Part shown: positions 1 through 7,107 of the stretch, one piece after another | Numbering within the stretch: the first letter of the stretch is position 1 | How the letters are laid out: every line of letters begins with the position of its first letter | Translations under genes and position numbers: made by a program | Source of the DNA: Saprospiraceae bacterium | Lineage (GTDB): Bacteria > Bacteroidota > Bacteroidia > Chitinophagales > Saprospiraceae | Assembly (NCBI GenBank): GCA_016787525.1 | Contig: JAEUUP010000093.1 | Location: 1 to 64,000, forward strand | Direction: 5' to 3' | DNA length: 64,000 nucleotides | Notes under the pieces: generated by a model | What the model saw: only the letters and a program-made list of their open reading frames with translations | Database searches by the model: none | What the model was told of the DNA's origin: nothing

Positions 1-268
1 GTGGAAAATATCTCAAGATCGCTCGACTCTGTCATCTCCAAAAGAATGAAAATAACTTTATCTATCTATTTATTCCTCTACTACCTTACTTACACTTTCC
101 TCAAAGTGTGCTTCTGCCCCTCATTTTCAATGAACTCGTTAAAAACAACAACTTGCTTGCTACTATCTTACTCTCTTCGGATACTAAGTGAGTCGTTGTT
201 TCTTTATATTTTTAACCTTCATTAAGGCTAATTTTTTCGTTTCAAAACCGCTTCTTTCAAACGGCACG

Positions 269-297
269 CAAAGGTAAGACTGTTTTTTAAAAACCAA
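269..297 (-). promoter_or_regulatory. Leftward Bacteroidota-type promoter, proximal copy
   Basis: In minus-strand sense a TACCTTTG -7 element lies at 276-269. A TTG that could serve as the -33 element lies at 297-295, 18 bases upstream. It matches the TTG/TAnnTTTG pattern of the phylum's primary sigma factor. Confidence 0.5.
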
Positions 298-404
298 AAC
301 TTTATTTAAGTTTTTTTTATTTTTTTTTGATTTCTAAATCCTAAAAAATGCTTTTCAATAACTTAAAAACCTTTAAAAACAACCGCCTTTCCTTTAAAGC
401 GACG

Positions 405-434
405 CAAAGATAGAACGTCATTTTGACCTGTGCA
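405..434 (-). promoter_or_regulatory. Leftward Bacteroidota-type promoter, distal copy
   Basis: In minus-strand sense a TATCTTTG -7 element lies at 412-405, with a TTG in CTTGCA about 19 bases upstream near 434. It stands about 136 bp upstream of a second site of the same kind, an arrangement common ahead of strongly expressed operons. Confidence 0.5.
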
Positions 435-549
435 AGTTTTTTTTGCTTGTTTTTTTAAAATAAATTCCATCACACCCAAAAACAACTACCTAACTATTTA
501 GCTATCAACTATTTAGACTACAATATTTTTTTGAAAAAAAATAAAACTT

Positions 550-1101
550 TTATTGTTTGGGAACACTATTGAACATAACCAGATACAATAAAGTCATTTT
601 CATAGGGAATGATACAGAGGGGTCCAACTCATCTTCTATCAACCAATCACGAGGATCGTTCTCATATCTCGTTATTACTCTGAAAAAACCTCGTTTGCTA
701 TCATCTACAATCCACTCGTTCCAGTTATTCCCAAAACGGCATTTTATTTCTAAACTGAATTTATTGTCTGTTACACGCCATTCTCTGGGGTCATTGGACC
801 ACATCATTTGTGCCGATATGGTTTTATTGCTTCCTCTGGTTTCCCATTGTGTCAAATCCTTTTGCCACTTGGTTTTGATGTTACCTGATATATCACCCAT
901 CCGATAACTCCATTGTGTCCAATCATCGGGGTTTTGCCAAGTCATGGTCAAATTGCCCGCAGAGTTGTCGAGACTATCCACATAGATGTCCCAATCTACA
1001 AAGGAGTTATTGTATCGGGCTGAAAAACCTGTCAACACTTGTGCAGAAAGTGGTAAGTTGGCACTCAAGAGTAGGCATAATAATATATGTCTCATTTTCA
1101 T
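550..1101 (-). CDS. Secreted Trp-rich repeat protein of unknown function
   Basis: About 183 residues. The chosen start gives MKMRHILLCLLLSA, a typical signal peptide ending near LSAQ; the frame also opens ten codons upstream, but that extension is not signal-like. The mature part holds about four units built on a W...DPxxW spacing (NPDDWTQW, KDLTQWE, NDPREWRV, NDPRDWLI), separated by beta-like stretches. It should be exported to the periplasm or surface. I do not recognise a named family. It precedes the leftward promoters at the window edge and follows a secreted TPR gene on the same strand, 80 bp upstream. Confidence 0.75.
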   Translation of the reverse strand: MKMRHILLCLLLSANLPLSAQVLTGFSARYNNSFVDWDIYVDSLDNSAGNLTMTWQNPDDWTQWSYRMGDISGNIKTKWQKDLTQWETRGSNKTISAQMMWSNDPREWRVTDNKFSLEIKCRFGNNWNEWIVDDSKRGFFRVITRYENDPRDWLIEDELDPSVSFPMKMTLLYLVMFNSVPKQ

Positions 1102-1181
1102 TGCTATCTTATTTTCAAAACAAACGAACAAATCAATGACTATCGTCTATGGCTGACCATAGAGTATTTTCCAAATACCTA

Positions 1182-2669
1182 TTATTTTACGCGATTCAAA
1201 CCCGATTTGGCTTTAGCGTGTAACGCGTCGGCGTGGTCGTCAGGATTTAAGGCAAGACACAATTTATAGTAGTCCCTTGCTTTGGTGTTTTGAGCTGATG
1301 CTTCATACATCAAACCAAGTTGCAAAGCAGCATTGCAGGCATAATAAAACTTTGTCTCCTTTCCTATTTCTATCGCTTTGTCGTAGTAAGTGATGGCTTC
1401 AGTGCTTTTTTTCAACATTTGAGTAATACGCCCCATTCTGTAATAATACTCCAGTTTGTGTGAGAGTTCGCTAAAACTGCTTTCGTTCTTGGTTTTTAAA
1501 AAATCATAAGCTTTTTGAAAATAGCCACCATCGAAATACAAACGGGCGCGCAACAATGTGGGGTCGGGCGCGATACCCAATTTGGCTTCTTTGAGGGCGT
1601 TTTTGTCGCCACCTACATCTGCTCTACCCATTGTCTGTGCGCTCAACATCCATCCTTTGTAGTCTTTCCACGACCCCCTCAGTAAATCTTGCCATGCGAG
1701 ACGCTGATAAGCCTCTTTGATATAATTTCTTCCTTTGAATTGTAATGCGAATTTTTTAAGATAAGCATCTGCGTCACCATCGCCTCTGTACATTTTGGCA
1801 AGCCCCAACATATAGTCGAGATATAGAAATGGAAAGTAGGCTGCGCCTGTTGGTCGGTTTTGGAGTATGTCTATGGCTTTATCGTTGCGACCTGTGCGCA
1901 TTGCAACATTGGCTAAGGCAAAAGCGGCTAATAGATTTTCTTTGGGTTTCAATTTCGGATTGTTGACGACTGACCATGCACTTTCGTTTTGATTGTTCAA
2001 ATGCAGCATCAAGAAGGCGTACATGACGATGGCTTCTTGTTCAAATACAAAATCATTGGTTTTGGCGTATCGAATCACTTCTTCTATTTCTTTTTGTCCT
2101 TGGGACACTGTACCGTTCATGCCTGATACTAATTTTAGACCCCACTTGTAGTTGTCGGGAATAGAGCCTACGACGGCGTGTAGAACACCCAAACTCATTT
2201 TGTTGGGCATAAACTCGGGAAACTTCTTTTGATTCTTTTCGAGTTGTTCAAAGGCGGTACTGGTGGCATTGAAGGCGGAAAGATAATCGCCAAATTTCGC
2301 TTTGTTCATCGCCCAAAGCAAACGGACTTGGGCTTGTGTGAAAAGATAGTAAGGTGAACTGTTGTCGCCCTCCCTCAGTATTTCGAGCCTTTTGGATTCA
2401 TTTTTTGATAGTTGGTCATAATCTGCTTTTTCTTCGCCTACAAAGACGCGAAGGCAATCTATATAGTTGTCAACGTAGTAAGCCATCAAATTATCGGGTT
2501 CTGATTTTCGGAGTTGAGCAATCAGGACAGAGGCTTCGCTGAGTCGCAAAGCCATCGCTTTTTCGTAAGCAGAACGAGCTAAAGGTGAAAAATCGAAATA
2601 ACCCGATGCTTTTGAGACAAAAACACCCATGAAGAATACGGTTGTGAACAATGCTCGTAAAGCGGTCAT
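1182..2669 (-). CDS. Secreted tetratricopeptide-repeat protein
   Basis: 495 residues from the chosen ATG, which places a signal peptide (MTALRALFTTVFFMGVFVSKASG) at the N-terminus; a longer frame up to 2741 would bury it. The rest is helical, with TPR-like pairs such as the unit ending YYYRMGRITQMLKKSTEAI and a later one with LGLMYEASAQNTKARDYY. Export plus TPRs suggests a periplasmic scaffold or binding role. The partner is unknown. One TACTGAGGGG copy lies inside (1674, sense strand) and a weaker copy near 2371. The gene is divergent from nadK with a 110-bp gap. Confidence 0.8.
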   Translation of the reverse strand: MTALRALFTTVFFMGVFVSKASGYFDFSPLARSAYEKAMALRLSEASVLIAQLRKSEPDNLMAYYVDNYIDCLRVFVGEEKADYDQLSKNESKRLEILREGDNSSPYYLFTQAQVRLLWAMNKAKFGDYLSAFNATSTAFEQLEKNQKKFPEFMPNKMSLGVLHAVVGSIPDNYKWGLKLVSGMNGTVSQGQKEIEEVIRYAKTNDFVFEQEAIVMYAFLMLHLNNQNESAWSVVNNPKLKPKENLLAAFALANVAMRTGRNDKAIDILQNRPTGAAYFPFLYLDYMLGLAKMYRGDGDADAYLKKFALQFKGRNYIKEAYQRLAWQDLLRGSWKDYKGWMLSAQTMGRADVGGDKNALKEAKLGIAPDPTLLRARLYFDGGYFQKAYDFLKTKNESSFSELSHKLEYYYRMGRITQMLKKSTEAITYYDKAIEIGKETKFYYACNAALQLGLMYEASAQNTKARDYYKLCLALNPDDHADALHAKAKSGLNRVK

Positions 2670-2767
2670 ATGTGGTGTGATTAGAATGATTGAAAAGACA
2701 AAGATAGGAATAAGGCTTGATTCATCATTTATCGTTCTCACTTATCATTCCTTTCTATTACTTTCAT

Positions 2768-2775
2768 TACTTTTG
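2768..2775 (+). promoter_or_regulatory. -7 promoter element of nadK
   Basis: TACTTTTG fits TAnnTTTG and ends five bases before the nadK ATG at 2780. If it is used, the transcript would be nearly leaderless. No good TTG is seen at -33. Confidence 0.4.
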
Positions 2776-2779
2776 CAGT

Positions 2780-3664
2780 ATGCAAGTCGTTATTTATAGC
2801 AAAGTCCTTCATCTCGAAGACATTCCTCATGTTCAGATACTATTCGACGCTCTTCATACTGAGGGGGTCAACACATATATATATGAGCCGTATTTTGAGC
2901 AGATAAAAGATAAAATCGTTTTCAAACGGGATGTTGCCGTTGTTCAGTCGTATCTCGATTTTAGAACACATGCTTTCGACTATGTGATTACGCTGGGTGG
3001 CGACGGTACAATCCTCGATGCGGTCACGGTTGTGCGCGATTCAGATGTCCCTATCATGGGTATCAACTTGGGTAGGCTCGGCTTTTTGGCAAGTATCAGC
3101 AAAAAACGCATTGAAGAAGCAGTCAAAATGTTAATCAATGGGCAATTCACCGTTGAATGGCGGGGTTTACTACATTTAGAGTCCAATCTTCCTGTGTTTG
3201 GCGATGTGCGTTTTGCTCTGAATGATTTTACGATTTTGAAACGTGACACAAGTTCGATGATTACCATCCACACTTATTTAAATGGGGCTTACCTCAATTC
3301 CTATTGGGCGGATGGTTTGATAGTGGCAACGCCTACTGGTTCGACGGGCTATTCACTTAGTTGTGGCGGACCGATTGTTTTTCCTAATTCGGGCAATTTT
3401 ATCATCACACCTGTTGCACCTCACAATTTGAATGTTCGTCCTGTGGTGGTCAGTGACCGTTCTGTTATCAGTTTTGAGATAGAAGGACGGGCGGACAACT
3501 TTCTCTGCACGCTTGATTCCCGTTTTGCTGTTGTCAATGCGGATTTTCAATTAGCAGTACGCCGTGCGGATTTTAATATCAAACTCATCCAATTGCATGG
3601 TGATACTTATCTGAAAACCATTCGTGAAAAGCTACTTTGGGGAGCGGATGCGCGCAATCATTGA
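2780..3664 (+). CDS. nadK: NAD kinase
   Basis: Cytosolic enzyme that phosphorylates NAD to NADP using ATP or polyphosphate. 294 residues, normal for the family. The GGDG signature lies in VITLGGDGTILDAV and is followed by the conserved GINLGRLGFLA. The second conserved block, ATPTGSTGYSLSCGGPIV, follows in the C-terminal domain. The start at 2780 (MQVVIYSK) is preferred to an in-frame ATG at 2717, because that upstream part lies in the promoter region. A TACTGAGGGG copy at 2856 encodes the residues HTEGV near the N-terminus, in a poorly conserved loop. Confidence 0.96.
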   Translation: MQVVIYSKVLHLEDIPHVQILFDALHTEGVNTYIYEPYFEQIKDKIVFKRDVAVVQSYLDFRTHAFDYVITLGGDGTILDAVTVVRDSDVPIMGINLGRLGFLASISKKRIEEAVKMLINGQFTVEWRGLLHLESNLPVFGDVRFALNDFTILKRDTSSMITIHTYLNGAYLNSYWADGLIVATPTGSTGYSLSCGGPIVFPNSGNFIITPVAPHNLNVRPVVVSDRSVISFEIEGRADNFLCTLDSRFAVVNADFQLAVRRADFNIKLIQLHGDTYLKTIREKLLWGADARNH

Positions 3665-3913
3665 ATTTTCTGTAACTCCAAGGCTATCAAAATCTCGCTC
3701 CGATGAGGGTCTTTAACTCTTAATTCGCATACAGTATCTAATTCCGAAACTTTTCAAACTGCTTTAGTGGGTCAAATAGCCCAAAAATAGGGCGTTTCGC
3801 ATCTGAAAACGCTATCGCGTATGCGTTTTACTGAGGGGGTGCGTTTCTTTTATGCTGCGAAAGAAAGCGTGCCTGTGGGGTTACAAAAAAAAGATTGTGT
3901 CAAAAAAACAATG

Positions 3914-4216
3914 CAGTGAACGCATGTAACAAAAAAAAGTACAAAAAAAACAATGCAGTGAATGCATGTAACAAAAAAAAGTGCGCATACATCAACCTCA
4001 GTGAACGCTTGTAACAAAAAAAAGTGCGCATGTGTCAATCACAGTGAACGCTTATAACAAAAAAAAGTGCGCATGTGTCAATCACAGTGAATGCATGTGT
4101 CAAACGCAGTGAATGCTTGTGTCAAGCACAGTGAACGCTTGTGTCAAGCACAGTGAACGCTTGTGTCAATCGCAGTGAACGCTTATGTCAATCGCAGTGA
4201 ACGCTTGTGTCAAAAA
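3914..4216. repeat. Minisatellite with two spacings (43 bp, then 22 bp)
   Basis: The core CAGTGAACGCTTGTGTCAA is repeated with small changes. Core starts are 3914, 3956, 3999, 4042, 4085, 4107, 4129, 4151, 4173 and 4195. The first five cores stand 42-43 bp apart because each carries an extra A-rich insert (AACAAAAAAAAGTGCGCATG). From 4085 the spacing is exactly 22 bp. It is a true tandem array, without the unique spacers of a CRISPR. Confidence 0.93.
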
Positions 4217-4286
4217 TTGTGTTGCTATGAGCGCATTTTTGCCTTGGCGTTAAAAATATCATTGTCTGAAGATGTGGTAAGCGATT

Positions 4287-4308
4287 AAATCGGTCTGGAG
4301 ACCGATTT
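4287..4308. terminator. Perfect hairpin downstream of the lipoprotein gene
   Basis: AAATCGGTCT and AGACCGATTT form a 10-bp stem with a two-base loop. It lies about 100 bp beyond the stop of the minus-strand lipoprotein at 4410. There is no T-run next to it, so a terminator role is uncertain; a degenerate copy sits near 6062-6082. Confidence 0.4.
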
Positions 4309-4409
4309 GAGCGTGGCGTTTTTTATGGTCAATGAGAAGAGGTGATACCAGCGGTAGCAGCGTACTCACCAAAGTTATGATTTTTTTCATTTTTTTTAGA
4401 TTTTAAAGA

Positions 4410-5033
4410 TTAATAAAGGATTTCATAGTTTAAAGTGTCATGAGCGGGTATATTAAGGGTATCAGCCTTGAAAATCCAATTGTTATTTTTGCTAAAAGAC
4501 CACCCTGCTCGCATATCTCTATTTCCAAACACCTTGTTTATGTAATTCAACTCTATGTTTTTCCCGACAAGAATATTGGGAATATGACCTACAACATTGC
4601 CTAAAATAAGACTATCTCTATCATCAAACGGATTGACATTCTTCACATGCACCTTAATCCAAGCAAACGGGTCAAGCACAATGTTTAGGTTTGTCACTTC
4701 CTGCCCTGTGATGAGGTAGTTGTTTGGGTCGTAGGTGTAGTATTTATCGGCAGCAGCCGAGATGAAGAAGGAACTGCCTTTGTCCAAATCGCCTTTGTCG
4801 AAATGATAAAAACCATTGGCATCGGTGCGGGTCGTGTCCACGAGTTTTGTCCAAGTAGAACCGAGAAACTCACCGCCTTCTTCATAAATGCCGACTTTAG
4901 CATTCTTGATGGGTTTGTTTGAGCCAAACTCAAGGACTTTGCCGCTTGTTTTGATGTAGGTTGTTTTGTCGGGTTTGCGACAATGTGCCAGTATGAGTAG
5001 CAAAGGCACAAACAAAACGAGGTACTTGTTCAT
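4410..5033 (-). CDS. Lipoprotein with carboxypeptidase-regulatory-like domain, copy 1
   Basis: 207 residues. The N-terminus is a lipoprotein signal (MNKYLVLFVPLLLILAHC) with the lipidated Cys at about 18; His just before it is unusual for a lipobox. Residues about 28-110 look like a CarboxypepD_reg/Ig-like fold (SGKVLEFGSNKPIKNAKVGI, later TRTDANGFYHF). This is the first of two tandem paralogues. The first ~135 residues are almost identical to copy 2, but the last ~70 differ at many sites before a shared C-terminus (NIPAHDTLNYEILY). The function is unknown; surface or periplasmic anchoring is expected. Confidence 0.85.
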   Translation of the reverse strand: MNKYLVLFVPLLLILAHCRKPDKTTYIKTSGKVLEFGSNKPIKNAKVGIYEEGGEFLGSTWTKLVDTTRTDANGFYHFDKGDLDKGSSFFISAAADKYYTYDPNNYLITGQEVTNLNIVLDPFAWIKVHVKNVNPFDDRDSLILGNVVGHIPNILVGKNIELNYINKVFGNRDMRAGWSFSKNNNWIFKADTLNIPAHDTLNYEILY

Positions 5034-5159
5034 TCTTTCAAAGTTTTAAAAAAGTTAGAACTGATGATTTTGGTGTATGATAGGTGCTTTGTGAAGCGAA
5101 TTTTTCTTGTTTACACTGAGGGGGTGCTTTTTCATTTTTTTGATTTTACAGTTTGTTAA

Positions 5160-5783
5160 CTAATAAAGAATTTCGTAGTTTAAGGTATCATGGGCTGGAA
5201 TGTTAATAACGGGTTCATAGTCTTTCCAAATGCCATTTTTACGGACAGACCAACCCGCCTGCATATTTTTATTTCCAAATACCTTGTTCGTATAATTTAA
5301 CTCAATATTTTTACCAACATGGATGCGTGGTATTGTACCAACAACATTGCCTAAAATAAGACTATCTGCATCATTAAACGGATTAACATTTTTCACATGC
5401 ACCTTAATCCAAGCGAAAGGGTCAAGGACAATGTTCAGGTTTGTCACTTCCTGCCCTGTGATGAGGTAGTTGTTTGGGTCGTAGGTGTAGTATTTATCGG
5501 CAGCCGCCGAAATGAAGAAGGAACTGCCTTTGTCCAAATCGTCTTTATCAAAATGATAAAAGCCATTGGCATCGGTGCGGGTCGTGTCCACGAGTTTTGT
5601 CCAAGTAGAACCGAGAAACTCACCACCTTCTTCATAAATGCCGACTTTAGCATTCTTAATGGGTTTGTTTGAGCCAAATTCAAGGACTTTGCCGCTTGTT
5701 TTGATGTAGGTTGTTTTGTCGGGTTTGCGACAATGTGCCAGTATGAGCAGCAAAGGCACAAGTAGAACGAGGTATTTTTTCAT
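5160..5783 (-). CDS. Lipoprotein with carboxypeptidase-regulatory-like domain, copy 2
   Basis: 207 residues, tandem paralogue of the gene at 4410-5033 and on the same strand. It has the same lipoprotein signal ending LILAHC and the same regulatory-like domain, with only a few changes (for instance KDDLDKG for KGDLDKG). It diverges after VKNVNPF (NDADSLILGNVVGTIPRIHV). The upstream DNA is duplicated too: both genes are preceded by AGTTAG(A/C)ACTGATGATTT, a GGTGTATGATA stretch and a TACTGAGGGG-type site (5115 and 5903). The duplication unit therefore covers gene plus control region, about 0.75 kb. Confidence 0.85.
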   Translation of the reverse strand: MKKYLVLLVPLLLILAHCRKPDKTTYIKTSGKVLEFGSNKPIKNAKVGIYEEGGEFLGSTWTKLVDTTRTDANGFYHFDKDDLDKGSSFFISAAADKYYTYDPNNYLITGQEVTNLNIVLDPFAWIKVHVKNVNPFNDADSLILGNVVGTIPRIHVGKNIELNYTNKVFGNKNMQAGWSVRKNGIWKDYEPVINIPAHDTLNYEILY

Positions 5784-6131
5784 TGTTTTTAAAGTTTTTA
5801 AAAAGTTAGCACTGATGATTTCGGTGTATGATAAACGCTTTGGTAAGTTGATTTATAATTGAGGGGATGATTTAAAATCATCCCCTCAATAGTGCAAGTT
5901 TTTACTGAGGGGTGCGAAGCCGTTTTCATTTCCCAAAATTACAGTTAAGAAAAACATGTATTTCAGCAAATGTCAATAAAAACATAATTTAGTTTCTCTA
6001 ATATTGCTACTATTAGATTGTTTGAGCGTATCGTATGTGTCGGAACACGCTGTGTGAGCTGAATCGGCGTAGAGACCGATTTAAGTGGGTGTTTATTTAG
6101 GGTCAATGAGCAGAGGGGATGTTGGCAGGGG
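5784..6131. other. Intergenic region upstream of lipoprotein copy 2
   Basis: No gene is seen. It holds the presumed promoter of the lipoprotein (the part duplicated upstream of copy 1), a perfect hairpin at 5859-5889, a TACTGAGGGG copy at 5903 and, near 6060-6120, a stretch similar to 4287-4345. A 77-codon frame overlapping the glycosyltransferase end is not credible. Confidence 0.7.
5859..5889. repeat. Perfect 15-bp inverted repeat with GAGGGG arms
   Basis: TTGAGGGGATGATTT, one A, then its exact reverse complement. The arms resemble the dispersed motif (TGAGGGG) without its ACTG start. It lies upstream of lipoprotein copy 2 and is missing from the otherwise similar upstream region of copy 1. 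It could be a hairpin or a protein-binding site. Confidence 0.8.
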
Positions 6132-7010
6132 TCATGCTTCCGCTTTTTTTTCATAATTTTTATACTCTCCGATTCGCCAACCTGTACATCTTTCAATGAA
6201 ACGCGAAAATTGCTCTTTCATGCTCAGTTTTCGTTTGGTAGGGTCAAAAGAAAATGTCCAGTTCAAAGCTTGAATGCGGCGTTGCATAACAGCAGGATGT
6301 GAACCGTCGAAACGTTCCAAATCATCAATATGGGTATAGTCGAATGACTCGACATCTGGGATTTTTTGCTTTACCACTTCGTCGCTGTGCCACAGTTTGT
6401 TCATACTCACTTGTTTGAGTTGCTGCGCCTGTGGCGGTTTGACCCATCCATAATGGTAGATACAGGCAGCAACTTCTCTGACTTTTAGCTTCTGACCATT
6501 CTTTCTAAATCCTTGTGCATCGCGATACGACCTAATGGACTTATCGTTTTTGATGATTCTGATTTCGTGGCGATACCATTTGCGCGATGTTGCAATATAA
6601 TCATAAGAACCGTAGAAGTGCGTGTATTTAAAAAGTAACCCCTCAGTATGCGGGTCATCTTTCCATTTTTCCATAGCTGCTTTGACAGTTGGCAAAAATT
6701 TTTCGTGCAAACATTCGTCACCTTGTATATAGAAGCACCAATCCGCGTCTGCGCCCACAGCATCAAAAGCTTTATTGGTTTCGACTGCCAATACGGCTCC
6801 ATTTGTGCGCAATGTATCGTCCCAAACGGTTTCTATGATTCTAATTTTTTCGCTATCAATACTTTGTACCAACGCCAATGTCTCATCATCTGACCGACCG
6901 ACGGCAACGACGACCTCATCGCACAGAGGCAAAATGGAGCGCACTGCTTCCACAATCGGGTAATCAAACTGAATGGCATTGCGGATAAAGGTGAAGCCAA
7001 CTACTTTCAT
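6132..7010 (-). CDS. Glycosyltransferase family 2 protein
   Basis: 292 residues, no membrane segment. The N-terminus (MKVVGFTFIRNAIQFDYPIVEAV, then CDEVVVAVGRSDDET) is the nucleotide-sugar-binding half of a GT-A fold. FYIQGDECLHEKF near residue 95 replaces the usual DxD with GDE. It probably transfers a sugar from a nucleotide donor to a surface polysaccharide or lipid; substrate unknown. A TACTGAGGGG copy (6639, sense strand) encodes HTEGLLF. It diverges from the ABC exporter at 7108, whose -7 element starts 16 bp from its ATG. Confidence 0.85.
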   Translation of the reverse strand: MKVVGFTFIRNAIQFDYPIVEAVRSILPLCDEVVVAVGRSDDETLALVQSIDSEKIRIIETVWDDTLRTNGAVLAVETNKAFDAVGADADWCFYIQGDECLHEKFLPTVKAAMEKWKDDPHTEGLLFKYTHFYGSYDYIATSRKWYRHEIRIIKNDKSIRSYRDAQGFRKNGQKLKVREVAACIYHYGWVKPPQAQQLKQVSMNKLWHSDEVVKQKIPDVESFDYTHIDDLERFDGSHPAVMQRRIQALNWTFSFDPTKRKLSMKEQFSRFIERCTGWRIGEYKNYEKKAEA

Positions 7011-7025
7011 TCTTAACCAATTAAC

Positions 7026-7033
7026 TATTTTTG
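7026..7033 (+). promoter_or_regulatory. -7 promoter element of the ABC exporter
   Basis: TATTTTTG fits TAnnTTTG, about 75 bp upstream of the ATG at 7108. The -33 element is not clear. Confidence 0.4.
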
Positions 7034-7107
7034 CGACAAGATACGTTGATTGCCTATTGCAGCGATAAGATTTAGTAATAATCCATCAACAATAATCCAT
7101 AACGGCA

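Larger units (their letters stand above)
1..549. other. AT-rich intergenic stretch, possible rRNA-operon leader reading leftward
   Basis: I see no convincing gene. The only open frame runs off the left edge on the + strand, is Leu/Tyr/Phe-rich and looks like chance. On the minus strand two promoter-like sites (near 405-434 and 269-297) point left. The sequence that follows holds, in minus-strand sense, a GTTCATTGAAAA stretch near 130-145. This recalls the GTTCTTTGA sequence often found in Bacteroidota ahead of 16S rRNA. The rRNA reading is inference; the gene itself would lie off the window. Confidence 0.35.
3665..4409. other. 745-bp intergenic region with a minisatellite
   Basis: Between nadK and the first lipoprotein I see no gene. 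The region contains a TACTGAGGGG copy (3829), a ten-copy tandem repeat (3914-4216), a perfect 10-bp-stem hairpin (4287-4308) and, around 4287-4345, a stretch resembling 6060-6120. Short frames through the repeat are low-complexity and not credible. Confidence 0.8.

Noticed and set aside
1..225. 74-codon open frame at the left edge
   Set aside because: It has AT-rich, hydrophobic composition with no recognisable pattern and lies in a probable leader region.
3914..4216. CRISPR-like array
   Set aside because: Units are directly tandem with shared sequence throughout; there are no unique spacers and no cas genes.
5963..6196. 77-codon minus-strand frame overlapping the glycosyltransferase
   Set aside because: It overlaps a clear gene on the same strand in another frame and covers the intergenic repeat-like stretch.
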